From: Burkholderiales bacterium | GTDB taxonomy: Bacteria; Pseudomonadota; Gammaproteobacteria; Burkholderiales; Burkholderiaceae_C | Assembly (NCBI GenBank): GCA_017307855.1 | Contig: JAFKGD010000004.1 | Location: 124,001 to 188,000 of the forward strand | Length of the DNA: 64,000 bases | Direction of reading: 5' to 3' | In this document: positions 1-11,885 of the stretch, in pieces | How positions within the stretch are numbered: the first letter of the stretch is position 1 | How the letters are laid out: each line of letters opens with the position of its first letter | Position numbers and translations under genes: made by a program | The notes under the pieces: model-generated | What the model was told of the DNA's origin: nothing | The model's database searches: none | The model's input: the letters and a program-made list of their open reading frames with translations, nothing else

Positions 1-1002
1 CGGCACCAGCAGGCCATGGCCGATGCCCAGGAACAGCAGCGGCAACGACAGGGCCAGCGGCGATTGCACGCCGGCCACGGCCAGCCCCAGCACGAGCCCC
101 AGGCCGGTGAACGACAGCACTTGTCCCATGCGCATGAGTGACCGGTCGCCATGGCGTCTGATCAGGCGCGTGGTCAGCAGGTTGCCGGCGATGTAGGACA
201 CCGGAATGGTCATGATGTACAGGCCGATGCGCTCGGGCGTGACGTCGTAGCGCGCCAGCACCAGCGGCGCTCCGCCCAGGAAGGCGTAGAAGGTGGCGGT
301 GGTCGATCCCAGCATGGCCACGTACATCATGAAGACGGGATGGCGCAGCAGGCGAAGGTAGCCCGACAACAGTGCGCCCCAGCCCGCGGACCCACTCTGC
401 GCGGCGCCCGCCGCTACCGCTTCGCGCGCAGGCAGACCGCGCCAGGCCGCTGCGAAAAGCAAGGCCGCCAGCAGCGCGACGAGCACGAAGCCGGCCTGCC
501 AGCCCAGTCGCACGTGCAACTGGCCGCCAACCAGCATGGCCACGGGCGGGCACACCCCCATCGTCATGCCCACGAAAGCCATCATGCGCGTGCGCCCCGG
601 TCCGGCGAACAGGTCCTGCACCATCGCGCGGCCCACAACCATGCCCGCGGCACCGCCCGCGCCCTGCACCACGCGGCCCAGCACCAGCATCCAGAGCTCG
701 TCCGCCAGAGCGCACAGCAGCGAGCCGGCCACGCACAGCAACAGCCCCGCCAGCAACACCGGCTTGCGGCCGATGCGGTCGGACAGCGGGCCATGCACAA
801 GCTGGAAGCCACCGTAGGCGGCGATGAATGCACCGAAGGTGAGCTGCACCTGCGCCTGGCTGGCGCCGAAGGTGGCAGGCCAGTCCTGCATCGAGGGCAG
901 GCACATGGTCATGGCCAGCAGGCCGAGCGCCATCTGCGCGACGAGGTTGATCGTGAGCCAGCCCATGCGGGACGGCGCTGGAGGGGGGGTACTGCGCGGC
1001 AT
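1..1002 (-). CDS. Bcr/CflA-type MFS drug transporter, C-terminus cut by window edge
   Basis: The frame is open from the ATG at 1002 to the left edge, giving 334 residues without the C-terminus. It reads as a major facilitator with closely packed hydrophobic helices. The loop 2-3 signature GPLSDRIGRKP lies at residues 71-81, followed by a glycine-rich QGAGGAAG segment, as in Bcr/CflA proton-driven exporters of the inner membrane. An internal Met at residue 13 (position 966) begins the first helix and is an alternative start. The gene is divergent from the EVE-domain gene, about 60 bases away. The substrate cannot be told from the sequence. Confidence 0.85.
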   Translation of the reverse strand, partial: MPRSTPPPAPSRMGWLTINLVAQMALGLLAMTMCLPSMQDWPATFGASQAQVQLTFGAFIAAYGGFQLVHGPLSDRIGRKPVLLAGLLLCVAGSLLCALADELWMLVLGRVVQGAGGAAGMVVGRAMVQDLFAGPGRTRMMAFVGMTMGVCPPVAMLVGGQLHVRLGWQAGFVLVALLAALLFAAAWRGLPAREAVAAGAAQSGSAGWGALLSGYLRLLRHPVFMMYVAMLGSTTATFYAFLGGAPLVLARYDVTPERIGLYIMTIPVSYIAGNLLTTRLIRRHGDRSLMRMGQVLSFTGLGLVLGLAVAGVQSPLALSLPLLFLGIGHGLLVP

Positions 1003-1062
1003 CGGAAGCGGCTATTCTCGCCGCTTGCGAACGATGCCTCCGCCCAACCGCGGCACGAGCCC

Positions 1063-1536
<474 letters not shown>

Positions 1537-1542
1537 GGCCGC

Positions 1543-2409
1543 TCAGGCCGCGCGGGCCTGGCTGCCGTCCAGCATCGCCACCAGCGCCGTCATCGCCGGC
1601 CCGATCGGCCGCTCGATCTTGAGCGCGTACAGCGCGTCGGCCCGCGTGCGCCCCACGTTGAGGGCCGCCAGCGGCAATCCAGCGTCAGACGCGGCCTGTG
1701 CGAACCTAAAGCCCGAATACACCATGAGCGACGAACCGACGACCAGCATCGCGTCCGACGCCGCCAGCGCCGCGCGCGCGGCATCGACACGTTCGCGCGG
1801 CACGTTCTCTCCGAAAAACACCACGTCGGGCTTGAACAGCCCACCGCAGTGCGGGCAGGCCGGCACGTCGAAGCTGGAGAAGTCGAGCCCTTCGAGGTCG
1901 GCGTCGCCATCCGGCGCGGCCCGTGCATCCAGGGCTGCCCAGGCCGGATTGCGGCGCAGCAGTTCGGCCTGCAGCGCGGCACGCGGCGAGCGCGCCTCGC
2001 AGGCCATGCAGCGCACGGTGTCGATGCGGCCGTGCAGATCGATCACGGCCCGGCTGCCCGCTGCGTCGTGCAGGCCGTCGACGTTCTGCGTCAACACCAC
2101 GGACAGGCGCCCGGCCGTCTCCAGCGCGGCCAGCGCCACGTGCGCCGGGCCCGGCCGCGCCTGTCCCATGGTCCGCCAGCCGACCAGGCTGCGCGCCCAG
2201 TAGCGTCGCCGCACGGCCTCGTCGCCCATGAAGGCCTGGAAGGTGACCGGCGCCGGCCGCTTCCAGTCGCCCTGCGCATCGCGGTAGTCCGGAATGCCCG
2301 ATTCCGTGCTGCAGCCGGCACCCGTCAGCACGAACAGCCGTGGGTGGCTGCGCACGAAGGCAGCCAGCGCTTCGATGGACGCATCGTCGTTCACGTGGGC
2401 GATCTGCAT
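1543..2409 (-). CDS. SIR2-family NAD-dependent protein deacylase
   Basis: This 288-residue sirtuin has the NAD-binding GAGCSTESGIPDYR motif (residues 30-43), TQNVDGLH (108-114), the catalytic His126 in DLHG, and two zinc-binding Cys pairs (C134/C137 and C185/C188). The STESGIPDYR form is typical of the SIRT4-like class, so lipoamidase, ADP-ribosyl or deacylase activity is possible besides deacetylation. The start at 2409 was chosen because the longer open frame runs into the sbcB gene, whose stop lies 11 bases upstream; the two genes are probably cotranscribed. Confidence 0.9.
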   Translation of the reverse strand: MQIAHVNDDASIEALAAFVRSHPRLFVLTGAGCSTESGIPDYRDAQGDWKRPAPVTFQAFMGDEAVRRRYWARSLVGWRTMGQARPGPAHVALAALETAGRLSVVLTQNVDGLHDAAGSRAVIDLHGRIDTVRCMACEARSPRAALQAELLRRNPAWAALDARAAPDGDADLEGLDFSSFDVPACPHCGGLFKPDVVFFGENVPRERVDAARAALAASDAMLVVGSSLMVYSGFRFAQAASDAGLPLAALNVGRTRADALYALKIERPIGPAMTALVAMLDGSQARAA

Positions 2410-2419
2410 GGCTTGGCCG

Positions 2420-3895
2420 TCAATCCCCGCCCACCGGCTCGGGCGCAATGGCCTCCGCGTAGTCGTAGAGCGCTCCCAGGACGGCTTCACCGCGCTCATC
2501 GGCCGTGGCCGAGAGTTCGTCGATCTTCGCGAACAGCTCGTCCACATTGCGCGCCCCACCCTCGCCTTCGAGCAGCCGCGCGGCGCGGTGTTCTTCCCAG
2601 CGCAGGGCTTCGTCCTCGGTGAGGGTGTCCGGAAAATTGCGCGCGCGATAGCGGAACAGCAGTTCGGTCAGGCGGTCGTCGTCGAAACCGGCGCGGCTGA
2701 CGGCCAGCTTTTCCGGCGACAGCGCGCGCAGCCCGGTGAGGCGCCGGCGGTCCGCATCGCCGACGAATCCGCCGTAGAGGTCTTCATCGACGTCGGGCGT
2801 GGGTAGCGGATCGCGCTTGAACACCTCGGGCCAGATCGCGCTCATGTCGGGCAGCGTCGCCGCGATCTCGGCATGGCGCAACGCGCGCTCGATGTCGGTA
2901 CCCCAGCGCTCGGCCATCGCGGGCGAGAGCGTCTGAAGGTTGCGCACCACCATCGGCGATTTGTTGATGTGCACCGACTTGAGCGGCAGCCGCTGCACGC
3001 CTTCGGGCAGATCGGCGCTGCGCGTGAACAGGCGCTGGCGCAGCGTCGCCACGTCGAGCAGGGCCAGCTCCGACGGGTCGTGCGCAAGATCCCAGGCGAG
3101 CAGTTCGTTCCGGTTGGTCGGGTGCGTGGCCAGCGGCCACATGACGGCCAGGCAACCCTGCGCCGCCGGAAACATGCCCGAAACGTGCAGGAACGGCCGC
3201 GCCGTCTGCGGCGATGCCGGCAGGCCCAGCTCGGCCATCACGCGGTCCTTGCGGTGCATGCCGAAGCAGAACTCGAACAGCTTGGGCTGCCTGTCGCGGA
3301 TGAGCCGAGCCATGGCGATGGTGGCGCGTACGTCCGACAACGCATCGTGCGCCGACTCGTGCACCAGCCCGTTGGCCCGGGTCAGTTCTTCCAGCTTGAA
3401 GCTCGGACGCAGCGCGCCCGGCGCGCCGCGCTCGTCGGCCACCGTGGGCCAGACAATGCCCTCGGGCCGCAAGGCGTAGGCCATGCGCACCACGTCGAGC
3501 AGGTCCCAGCGGCCACAGCCGTTCTGCCATTCACGCGCGTAGGGATCGATGAGGTTGCGCCAGAACATGAAGCGAGTGACCTCGTCGTCGAAGCGGATGG
3601 TGTTGTAGCCCACGCCGATGGTGCCGGGCGTGGCCAGTTCGGCCTCGATGCGCGCGGCGAATTCATGCTCGGGCACGCCGCGCTCGAGGCACAGCTGGGG
3701 CGTGATGCCCGTGATCAGGCAAGACTGCGGATCGGGCAGGTAGTCGTTGGCCGGCTGGCAGTACAGCATCAGCGGCTCGCCGATCTCGTGGAGGTCGGCA
3801 TCGGTGCGGATGCCGGCGAACTGGCAGGGCCGGTCGCGGCGCGGCACCACGCCGAAGGTTTCGTAGTCGTGCCAGAAGAAGGTGTGCTGTGCCAT
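2420..3895 (-). CDS. sbcB: Exodeoxyribonuclease I
   Basis: A 491-residue 3'-5' single-strand DNA exonuclease acting in recombination and mismatch repair. The DEDD-type exonuclease start HDYETFG supplies the metal-binding Asp10 and Glu12. The middle motif (GYNTIRFDDEV) and the SAHDALSDVRATIAMA segment complete the nuclease domain, followed by the SH3-like and C-terminal ExoI domains. Length is close to the family norm of about 475. It is followed on the same strand by the sirtuin gene and preceded by the clpA terminator. Confidence 0.95.
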   Translation of the reverse strand: MAQHTFFWHDYETFGVVPRRDRPCQFAGIRTDADLHEIGEPLMLYCQPANDYLPDPQSCLITGITPQLCLERGVPEHEFAARIEAELATPGTIGVGYNTIRFDDEVTRFMFWRNLIDPYAREWQNGCGRWDLLDVVRMAYALRPEGIVWPTVADERGAPGALRPSFKLEELTRANGLVHESAHDALSDVRATIAMARLIRDRQPKLFEFCFGMHRKDRVMAELGLPASPQTARPFLHVSGMFPAAQGCLAVMWPLATHPTNRNELLAWDLAHDPSELALLDVATLRQRLFTRSADLPEGVQRLPLKSVHINKSPMVVRNLQTLSPAMAERWGTDIERALRHAEIAATLPDMSAIWPEVFKRDPLPTPDVDEDLYGGFVGDADRRRLTGLRALSPEKLAVSRAGFDDDRLTELLFRYRARNFPDTLTEDEALRWEEHRAARLLEGEGGARNVDELFAKIDELSATADERGEAVLGALYDYAEAIAPEPVGGD

Positions 3896-3953
3896 GGGTC
3901 GCTATTGTCGTTGCGGCCGCGTACTGCGCCAGCACGGCGGAGCGAAGTGGATG

Positions 3954-3986
3954 GAAAAAGGGCCGGCGGCTTGCGCCTCCGGCCCT
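3954..3986 (-). terminator. Intrinsic terminator downstream of clpA
   Basis: On the minus strand a GGGCCGG/CCGGCCC stem (3960-3966 with 3979-3985) is followed by a run of five T residues. It sits 36 bases past the clpA stop and isolates clpA from sbcB. Confidence 0.8.
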
Positions 3987-4021
3987 CCTGTGTGCCACCG
4001 TGCCGCGCAGCGACAGGGCTG

Positions 4022-6340
<2,319 letters not shown>

Positions 6341-6412
6341 GATGATTCCTTTGCCTTGCTGAGAGAAAACTCCGGGGGAGTCTGAAGAGTCCTAAATGGG
6401 TGTGACCCGGTT

Positions 6413-6772
6413 CTATTCAACCGGTTCACTGACGCACTGCAACGGATGCCCGGCGTTGCGCGCCGCATCGAGCACGAGGTTGACCTTGGTGGCCGCCACG
6501 TCGCGCGAATACACGCCACATACGCCGCGGCCATCGAGATGGATCTTGAGCATGATCTGGGTGGCTGTCTCGCGGTCCTTGTGGAAGTACTCCTGGAGAA
6601 CCATGACGACGAACTCCATGGGGGTGAAGTCGTCGTTGAGCATCAGCACCTGGTACATCTGGGGCGGCTGGGTCTTCTGCGTGCGCCGCTCCATCACGAC
6701 GGAATCGCCGTCGTTAGCGCCGCCGGGCCGGGTACCCGTTGCCGGTGGCGCTGGAGGGATTTTGGTTGCCAT
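6413..6772 (-). CDS. clpS: ATP-dependent Clp protease adaptor ClpS
   Basis: A 119-residue N-recognin that binds the ClpA N-domain and delivers N-end-rule substrates. The core [18 protein letters not shown] carries the conserved NDD(F)TP(M)EFV signature with the hydrophobic pocket, followed by an HxxG-like [13 protein letters not shown] segment. The disordered Pro-rich N-tail (about 35 residues) is typical. The start at 6772 (MATKIPPAP) is preferred over an upstream in-frame ATG at 6841, which would add Cys-rich unrelated sequence. It is divergent from the cold-shock gene. Confidence 0.95.
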   Translation of the reverse strand: MATKIPPAPPATGTRPGGANDGDSVVMERRTQKTQPPQMYQVLMLNDDFTPMEFVVMVLQEYFHKDRETATQIMLKIHLDGRGVCGVYSRDVAATKVNLVLDAARNAGHPLQCVSEPVE

Positions 6773-6958
6773 GAAATTCATTCTATCGGGCCGGATTCCG
6801 CACCACTGCCCGCAGGTGATTTGGTGACACTCCTGCAACATTCAAGACGCATGCCAGCGCGGAATGAGCACAAACCCCAACCCGCCCGTTCATTGACAAA
6901 CGCGCTGGCAGAACCGCACACTTTGCCGCGTTACGGAGACAAAAAAATGGAGGCCCCA

Positions 6959-7195
6959 ATGGCTACCGGCACGGTCAAGTGGTTCAATGACGCCAAAGGC
7001 TTTGGGTTCATCGAACCCGATGGGGGTGGAACCGACGTATTTGCCCATTTCTCGGCCATTGCCATGGACGGCTTCAAGACCCTGAAGCAGGGTTCGCGCG
7101 TCACCTACGATCTGGTGGACGGCCCCAAGGGCCAGCTCGCCCAGAATATCCACACTGACAGCGCGGCTGCAGCGCTCGCCCAGCCAGGCGGCTAG
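6959..7195 (+). CDS. Cold-shock domain protein (CspA family)
   Basis: A 78-residue single cold-shock domain protein beginning [10 protein letters not shown], with the RNP1 motif KGFGFIEP and the RNP2-like VFAHFSAI, which bind single-stranded RNA or DNA. It is slightly longer than the usual 67-70 residues because of an Ala/Gln-rich tail. Two starts compete: the ATG at 6959 with GGAGG at 6949-6953, and an in-frame ATG at 6947 with GGAG at 6935, adding MEAP. The first gives the canonical N-terminus. The upstream leader of more than 100 bases is typical for post-transcriptionally regulated csp genes. Confidence 0.95.
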   Translation: MATGTVKWFNDAKGFGFIEPDGGGTDVFAHFSAIAMDGFKTLKQGSRVTYDLVDGPKGQLAQNIHTDSAAAALAQPGG

Positions 7196-7218
7196 GCCAG
7201 CCGACCCGGCGCCCCGGG

Positions 7219-9333
7219 TCAGGCCGGCGCCACAGGCACACTCACCTGCACCACCGTGCCGCCCGCGTCGGCGCGCTGCCATTGCACCGTGCCGCCGAGG
7301 TCGCTCACACGCTCCCCAATGGTGCGTGCGGTCCGTGGCTGGGTCGCCGACTCGGCCGATGGCTGGTCTCCGCGCTCGTCTTCCACCCGCAGGCCAATGG
7401 CGCCGCCTTCGCAAACCCATTCCACGCGGACGCGCGGCGCGTCGGCATGCTTGAGGCTGTTGGTGATGGCCTCACGCACGATACGGCCCAGGTTGGTCTG
7501 CTGCCGCGCGGACAGCCAGACGCCCCGGCAGTCGTCGGGTTGACACCAGTCGAGCTGCCGCCCCAGCAGTTGCATGCGTTGTGCCGCCTCGGTTCGCCAG
7601 GTGGCCAGGGCTTCGTCCAGGCTGCACCCCTGCGATCCCAACGCAGACAGTACGTCGCGCATGTCCTGCATGGCCGCGCGGGCGATCTGCTGCATTTCGC
7701 CCTGCCCCATGTAGACCATGGACAACAGCTTGCCGCCAAGGTCGTCGTGCAGGTCGCGCATGATGCGGCCGCGCTCTGCCTGCACATCGGTTTCACGCCG
7801 CTGCATGGCATCGTGCACATGCTGCACCATGCGCCAGAGCACCTCGCCGCGCGCTGCGTCGTCCCGTCCGAAGAGGCGCGCGCCCGATTGAGGCAGTCGC
7901 AGCGCCAGCCCCGGGCCACCGCCGGGTTCGGGCAGATGCAGGGCCAGGCCGTTCTCCGCGATGGCGACGCCCGAGGCAGCAGCGGGCGGGCGCTCCTGCA
8001 CCTCGAGCGGCGCAAACTGCTCCGACAGCACCTGCCGCCAGCGCACACGCAATTGCGCCTCGTCGGGCGCCGCCGCCAGGGCTTCGAGCGCACGGCCCAG
8101 CGAACGGCCGGCCTCTTCGGCCGATGTGCCGCCTGCCAGCCGTGCCCAAAGCCACTGACGCGCCGGGAAGTACACCCACCCCAGCAGCGCGAGCGACAGG
8201 CCCAGCGCCCCGGCCTGCGACATGTCGAACAGCGAAACCAGGGCCAGATCGAGCAGCAGCAGGCACAAGCCACCGATGAACCAGCTCCAGGCACGGAACC
8301 ACCAGCGATCCAGATCGAATAGCCGGTACCGCGTGATGCCCGCCACGATGCCCGCGAACATGAACAGGAACACGCTGAACATCAGCCCCTGGCTGGCCGG
8401 CGGCGCGATGCCGAGGGCGACCGGCAGGAGGATGCCGGTCGCGAAGAGGCCGGTGCCCAGGTAGATCGACAGCAGATACCACTTGAGCGCCGCACGCTCC
8501 AGCGGACGGCCCCGCGTGCGCCGCCATTGCACGAACGCGGCGGCGAACGAGAACGAGAACAAGGCCAGTACGGCGGCATTGCCCATGGGCGGCGCCGGCA
8601 CGACCTGCCAGACGAACAGCACGAAGGTCAGCACCGTCATGGCATAGGCCAGCAGCGCGGGACTGCGGCGCGCCAGTGTCGTGGGGTAGTGCCACAACAA
8701 CATGACCAGCGCCGAGGTGAACAGCATCGCACCCAGATGGTTCAGACGCGAGAGCCACAGGAATACCTCGGCCTGCAACGCCAGCTCCCGTGAGCTGTAG
8801 ACCGCCGCGCAGCACGCCGACAGCATCACGCCCAGGCCCGACAACGCGAAATGCCAGGCGGCGCGGTCGCCCGAGCGGTACACCCAGACGCCCCATGCCA
8901 GCAGGAAGCACACCACGCCGACGAAGCACTGGAACCAGAACAGCATGGGCAACTGGTACCAGTGGCGCGTACGCACCTCAAGGTCCACACGGCGGCCGTC
9001 GGCCAATTGCGCCGCCACCTGAGGCGCCTCCATGGCGGCGTTCAGCGCCCGCATGCCGGCCATGAGGTCGTTGTAGCGCGCCCAGTCAGGCAGCATGTCG
9101 GGTTCCTCAATCACGAAGTCGGGCTGCAGCGCCACGCCGCCCAGCGACAGCACACGGTCTGCGGGGCCCAGCCGTGACACAGCGCTCGCCGTGATCCGCA
9201 GGCCCGCGCCTTCGTCCGCCGCCAGCGACAGCCCGACCGTGGGCGCCTGCAGCGCCAGCAGCAGCGCCGTGAGGAATGCGCCCATCGCCAGCACGGCACC
9301 CAGGGTCTGCAGCAATCGAGGGGCTAGTTGCAT
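7219..9333 (-). CDS. Membrane sensor histidine kinase, NarL/DesK type
   Basis: This 704-residue kinase has an N-terminal helix (about 7-28), an extracytoplasmic segment with PDZ-like character (DRVLSLGGVALQPD), a block of about seven or eight hydrophobic helices (about 125-390), then a cytoplasmic kinase. The HisKA_3 box RDLHDDLGG places the phosphorylated His at residue 529; the ATPase N-box is REAITNSLKHAD and the C-terminal lid is glycine rich. It is divergent from the LuxR-type response regulator 98 bases away, which is its likely partner. The sensed signal is unknown. Confidence 0.88.
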   Translation of the reverse strand: MQLAPRLLQTLGAVLAMGAFLTALLLALQAPTVGLSLAADEGAGLRITASAVSRLGPADRVLSLGGVALQPDFVIEEPDMLPDWARYNDLMAGMRALNAAMEAPQVAAQLADGRRVDLEVRTRHWYQLPMLFWFQCFVGVVCFLLAWGVWVYRSGDRAAWHFALSGLGVMLSACCAAVYSSRELALQAEVFLWLSRLNHLGAMLFTSALVMLLWHYPTTLARRSPALLAYAMTVLTFVLFVWQVVPAPPMGNAAVLALFSFSFAAAFVQWRRTRGRPLERAALKWYLLSIYLGTGLFATGILLPVALGIAPPASQGLMFSVFLFMFAGIVAGITRYRLFDLDRWWFRAWSWFIGGLCLLLLDLALVSLFDMSQAGALGLSLALLGWVYFPARQWLWARLAGGTSAEEAGRSLGRALEALAAAPDEAQLRVRWRQVLSEQFAPLEVQERPPAAASGVAIAENGLALHLPEPGGGPGLALRLPQSGARLFGRDDAARGEVLWRMVQHVHDAMQRRETDVQAERGRIMRDLHDDLGGKLLSMVYMGQGEMQQIARAAMQDMRDVLSALGSQGCSLDEALATWRTEAAQRMQLLGRQLDWCQPDDCRGVWLSARQQTNLGRIVREAITNSLKHADAPRVRVEWVCEGGAIGLRVEDERGDQPSAESATQPRTARTIGERVSDLGGTVQWQRADAGGTVVQVSVPVAPA

Positions 9334-9431
9334 ATGGCAACAATTCTAGGAGCGGAAGGGCCGACAAACTGTCGTCTTATCATTGCCCGCAACTTTCTCG
9401 CCACTTCCGGCGCGCCCGCCCCCCGCAATCG

Positions 9432-10091
9432 ATGCCGATGCTGTCCGCCCTCATCCTGGAAGATCATCCCCACGCCCGTGAATGGCTGGCAGGCGCCCTG
9501 GACAAAGCGTTCCCCGGCATCGGTATCCAGGCCGTCCCGACCTGCGCCCAGGCACACGAATGGCTGCGTACAGCCTGCCCCGACCTGGCGCTGGTGGATC
9601 TCGAGCTACCCGACGGCTCCGGGGTGGACGTCGTGGCGTCGCTGGCGCGCTCGCATCCGGGCTGCACCAGCATCGTGGCCACGATCTTCGACGACGACGA
9701 GCACCTGTTTTCTTCGCTGCGGGCGGGAGCCCGCGGTTACCTGCTCAAGGACCGGGGGCAGGACGAGCTGGTCGAGATGCTGCGTGGCATCGTCGATGGG
9801 CGTCCGCCGCTGTCACCCGCCATCGCACGCAGGCTGCTGGGCCATTTCCAGCAGGCGCCCACCGTGCCGATGGCCGGGGCACCCTCCCCGGCCCCTCTCA
9901 CCACGCGTGAAACCATGGTGCTCGGCTGCATCGCGCGCGGCCACACGCTGGCCGAGGCCGCGCAGCAACTGGGCCTGTCGCGACATACCGTGGCCGGCTA
10001 CGTCAAAGACGTCTACCGCAAGCTCGACATCAACTCGCGCGCGGAGGCGGCACTCGAAGCCGCGCGACGCGGGCTGATCGAGCCCCGCTGA
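9432..10091 (+). CDS. LuxR/NarL-family response regulator
   Basis: This 219-residue regulator has a receiver domain (acidic pair in LILEDH, phosphoacceptor Asp56 in LVDLELPDG) and a C-terminal LuxR helix-turn-helix (TTRETMVLGCIARGHTLAEA...SRHTVAGYVKDVYRKL). It is divergent from the histidine kinase at 7219-9333, its probable cognate. The start at 9432 gives MPMLSALILEDH; an ATG two codons later is equally possible. Targets are unknown, but the heme oxygenase gene starts 36 bases downstream and may be cotranscribed. Confidence 0.93.
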   Translation: MPMLSALILEDHPHAREWLAGALDKAFPGIGIQAVPTCAQAHEWLRTACPDLALVDLELPDGSGVDVVASLARSHPGCTSIVATIFDDDEHLFSSLRAGARGYLLKDRGQDELVEMLRGIVDGRPPLSPAIARRLLGHFQQAPTVPMAGAPSPAPLTTRETMVLGCIARGHTLAEAAQQLGLSRHTVAGYVKDVYRKLDINSRAEAALEAARRGLIEPR

Positions 10092-10127
10092 GCCGCCTCA
10101 GCCCTCCACCGGCCCATCATTCCATTC

Positions 10128-10700
10128 ATGTCCTCTCCCTCGCCCGCACTGTCCCGGCGCCTGAAAGCCGAAACAGCCTTCCAGCACGACCGCATGGAGC
10201 AGTTGATGGCGCGCGCCGACCCGTTCGGCTCGCGCGACGCCTACGCCCGCTTCACCGCGTCCCAATATCTCTTCCAGCAGGACGTCGAGCATTTCTTCGC
10301 CGATCCTGGCTTGCGCGCGGCGGTCCCCGATCTGCATGTACGTGGCCGCCTGCAGGCCGCCCGCGACGATCTGGCCGACCTGGGTCATGCACCGCCCGAT
10401 GACGCCGTGGCGACGGCGGGTGTCACCATGCCCGAGGCGCTCGGCTGGCTGTACGTCTCCGAAGGATCGACACTCGGCGCCGCCTTCCTGCTCAAGGAAG
10501 CGCGGGAAAAACTGGGTTTGTCGGAAGACTTCGGCGCGCGCAACCTGTCGGCGTATCCGGGCGGCCGGGCCCAGGTGTGGAAGCAGTTCGTCGCGACGCT
10601 CGACGCCCAGCCAGCCCAGGCGCACGACGCCGTCGTGGCGGGTGCCCAGGCAGCCTACGATCGCATGGGCGTACTGCTGGCACGGCTTGCACCCGCCTGA
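10128..10700 (+). CDS. Biliverdin-producing heme oxygenase
   Basis: This 190-residue protein opens heme to biliverdin, CO and iron. The proximal heme ligand is His20 in the motif KAETAFQHDRME, and the distal helix is represented by LGWLYVSEGSTLGAAFL. The size and the STLGA form resemble the PigA/BphO group rather than the HmuO group. It lies directly after the response regulator in the same direction. No phytochrome, heme uptake or ferredoxin reductase gene is nearby, so the physiological partner (iron scavenging or chromophore supply) is not shown. Confidence 0.88.
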   Translation: MSSPSPALSRRLKAETAFQHDRMEQLMARADPFGSRDAYARFTASQYLFQQDVEHFFADPGLRAAVPDLHVRGRLQAARDDLADLGHAPPDDAVATAGVTMPEALGWLYVSEGSTLGAAFLLKEAREKLGLSEDFGARNLSAYPGGRAQVWKQFVATLDAQPAQAHDAVVAGAQAAYDRMGVLLARLAPA

Positions 10701-10716
10701 GTCGGCCTCGCCTCCG

Positions 10717-11880
10717 TCAAGCCTGCAGCAGCGGCCCGAGGCTTAGATCGCCCCCTCGCAGCGAGGGGAACAGCGCCGAGCGCACGCGCGCCGGCTCCAG
10801 CGTGAACACCTCGGCCAGCACGGCCGCCACCAGCGCGTCCAGGCCCAGCGTCGGCCGCAGATCGCGCCCCTCATACAGATCGGCGGCAGTCAGGCCCGGC
10901 CAGTCAGCCAGTACCCTGCCACCGCGCACGCCTCCGCCCATGAGCATGGCGACGCTGGCGGTGCCGTGATCGGTCCCGCCCGTGCCGTTGGCAGCCGCCG
11001 TGCGGCCGAACTCGGTGGCGACGAGCACCGTGGTCTGCTCCCACACGGGGCCCAGGCCCGACCTCATCGCGGCGATCATCGTGTCAAGCGCCTTGAGCTG
11101 CGTGGCCAGACGGCCGGCCTGCCCGGTATGCGTGTCCCAGCCGCCGGTTTCGATCATGGCGATGCGCGGCCCAGCGGCGCGGCCCAGGAAGTTGGCGGCC
11201 ATGCGGCCGATGCCCTCTGGGTCCTGCCTGACTCGGCCACCGGCCATGTCGCCCGAAGCCATGGATCGCGCATCGAGCGCCGCCGCCCACAACGCATGCA
11301 GTTGCGCATCGCCGGCATACAGCTGCTCGACGCGCACCAGCAGATCGTCGGACGCCTGCGACAGATTGGAGGGGGCATAGGACGTCACCTCCTGCGCGCC
11401 GCGCAACGCCAGCGGCAAGGTGGGCGCGAGTGCGATGGCTTCCTGGCCGTGGCGCGGCAGCAACGCCAGCAGCCGGTTGAGCCAGCCGTCCTTGAGCTGG
11501 TAGGGTGCGGTTCCGCCGGTTTCCAGCACGTTCTGCCCGTCGAAGTGAGACCGGTCGCGATACGGGGAGGCCACCGCGTGTACGAACAGCGCCTGCTGCT
11601 GTGCGTAGAGTTGCGCCGTCTGCGCGAGCGCCGGATGCAAAGCGAACATGCCGTCGAGCCGCGTCGCCTGAGTCGCATCGATGGCCAATGCGCCGCGCAG
11701 GCTGGCGTAGGACGGATCGGCGTACGGCACGACGGTATTGAGGCCGTCGGCCGCGCCGCGCTGGATGATGAAGACGAAACGGCGCTCGACCGCCGCGTTC
11801 GCGAACACGAGGCGGGGCGCCACCAGGCCCGTGCTGGCCAGGAACGCCGCGCGGCGAATGAAGTCACGTCGTTGCAGCAT
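10717..11880 (-). CDS. DUF1501 family exported protein
   Basis: A 387-residue protein starting MLQRRDFIRRAAFLASTG, a twin-arginine-like signal followed by a hydrophobic stretch. The body (FVFIIQRGAADGLNTVVPYADPSY, GGWDTHTGQ, EFGRT, DHGTASVAMLMGG) matches DUF1501, an alkaline-phosphatase-superfamily fold common in exported proteins. A longer upstream open frame was rejected because it lies inside the preceding gene. It starts 5 bases after the DUF1800 gene, the usual pairing. The biochemical role of the pair is not established. Confidence 0.88.
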   Translation of the reverse strand: MLQRRDFIRRAAFLASTGLVAPRLVFANAAVERRFVFIIQRGAADGLNTVVPYADPSYASLRGALAIDATQATRLDGMFALHPALAQTAQLYAQQQALFVHAVASPYRDRSHFDGQNVLETGGTAPYQLKDGWLNRLLALLPRHGQEAIALAPTLPLALRGAQEVTSYAPSNLSQASDDLLVRVEQLYAGDAQLHALWAAALDARSMASGDMAGGRVRQDPEGIGRMAANFLGRAAGPRIAMIETGGWDTHTGQAGRLATQLKALDTMIAAMRSGLGPVWEQTTVLVATEFGRTAAANGTGGTDHGTASVAMLMGGGVRGGRVLADWPGLTAADLYEGRDLRPTLGLDALVAAVLAEVFTLEPARVRSALFPSLRGGDLSLGPLLQA

Positions 11881-11885
11881 GGCGG

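Noticed and set aside
10741-10775. Third copy of the palindromic repeat
   Set aside because: CCCCTCGC...GCGAGGGG is a chance palindrome inside the DUF1501 gene and does not share the CACTTCGTGT part of the repeat.
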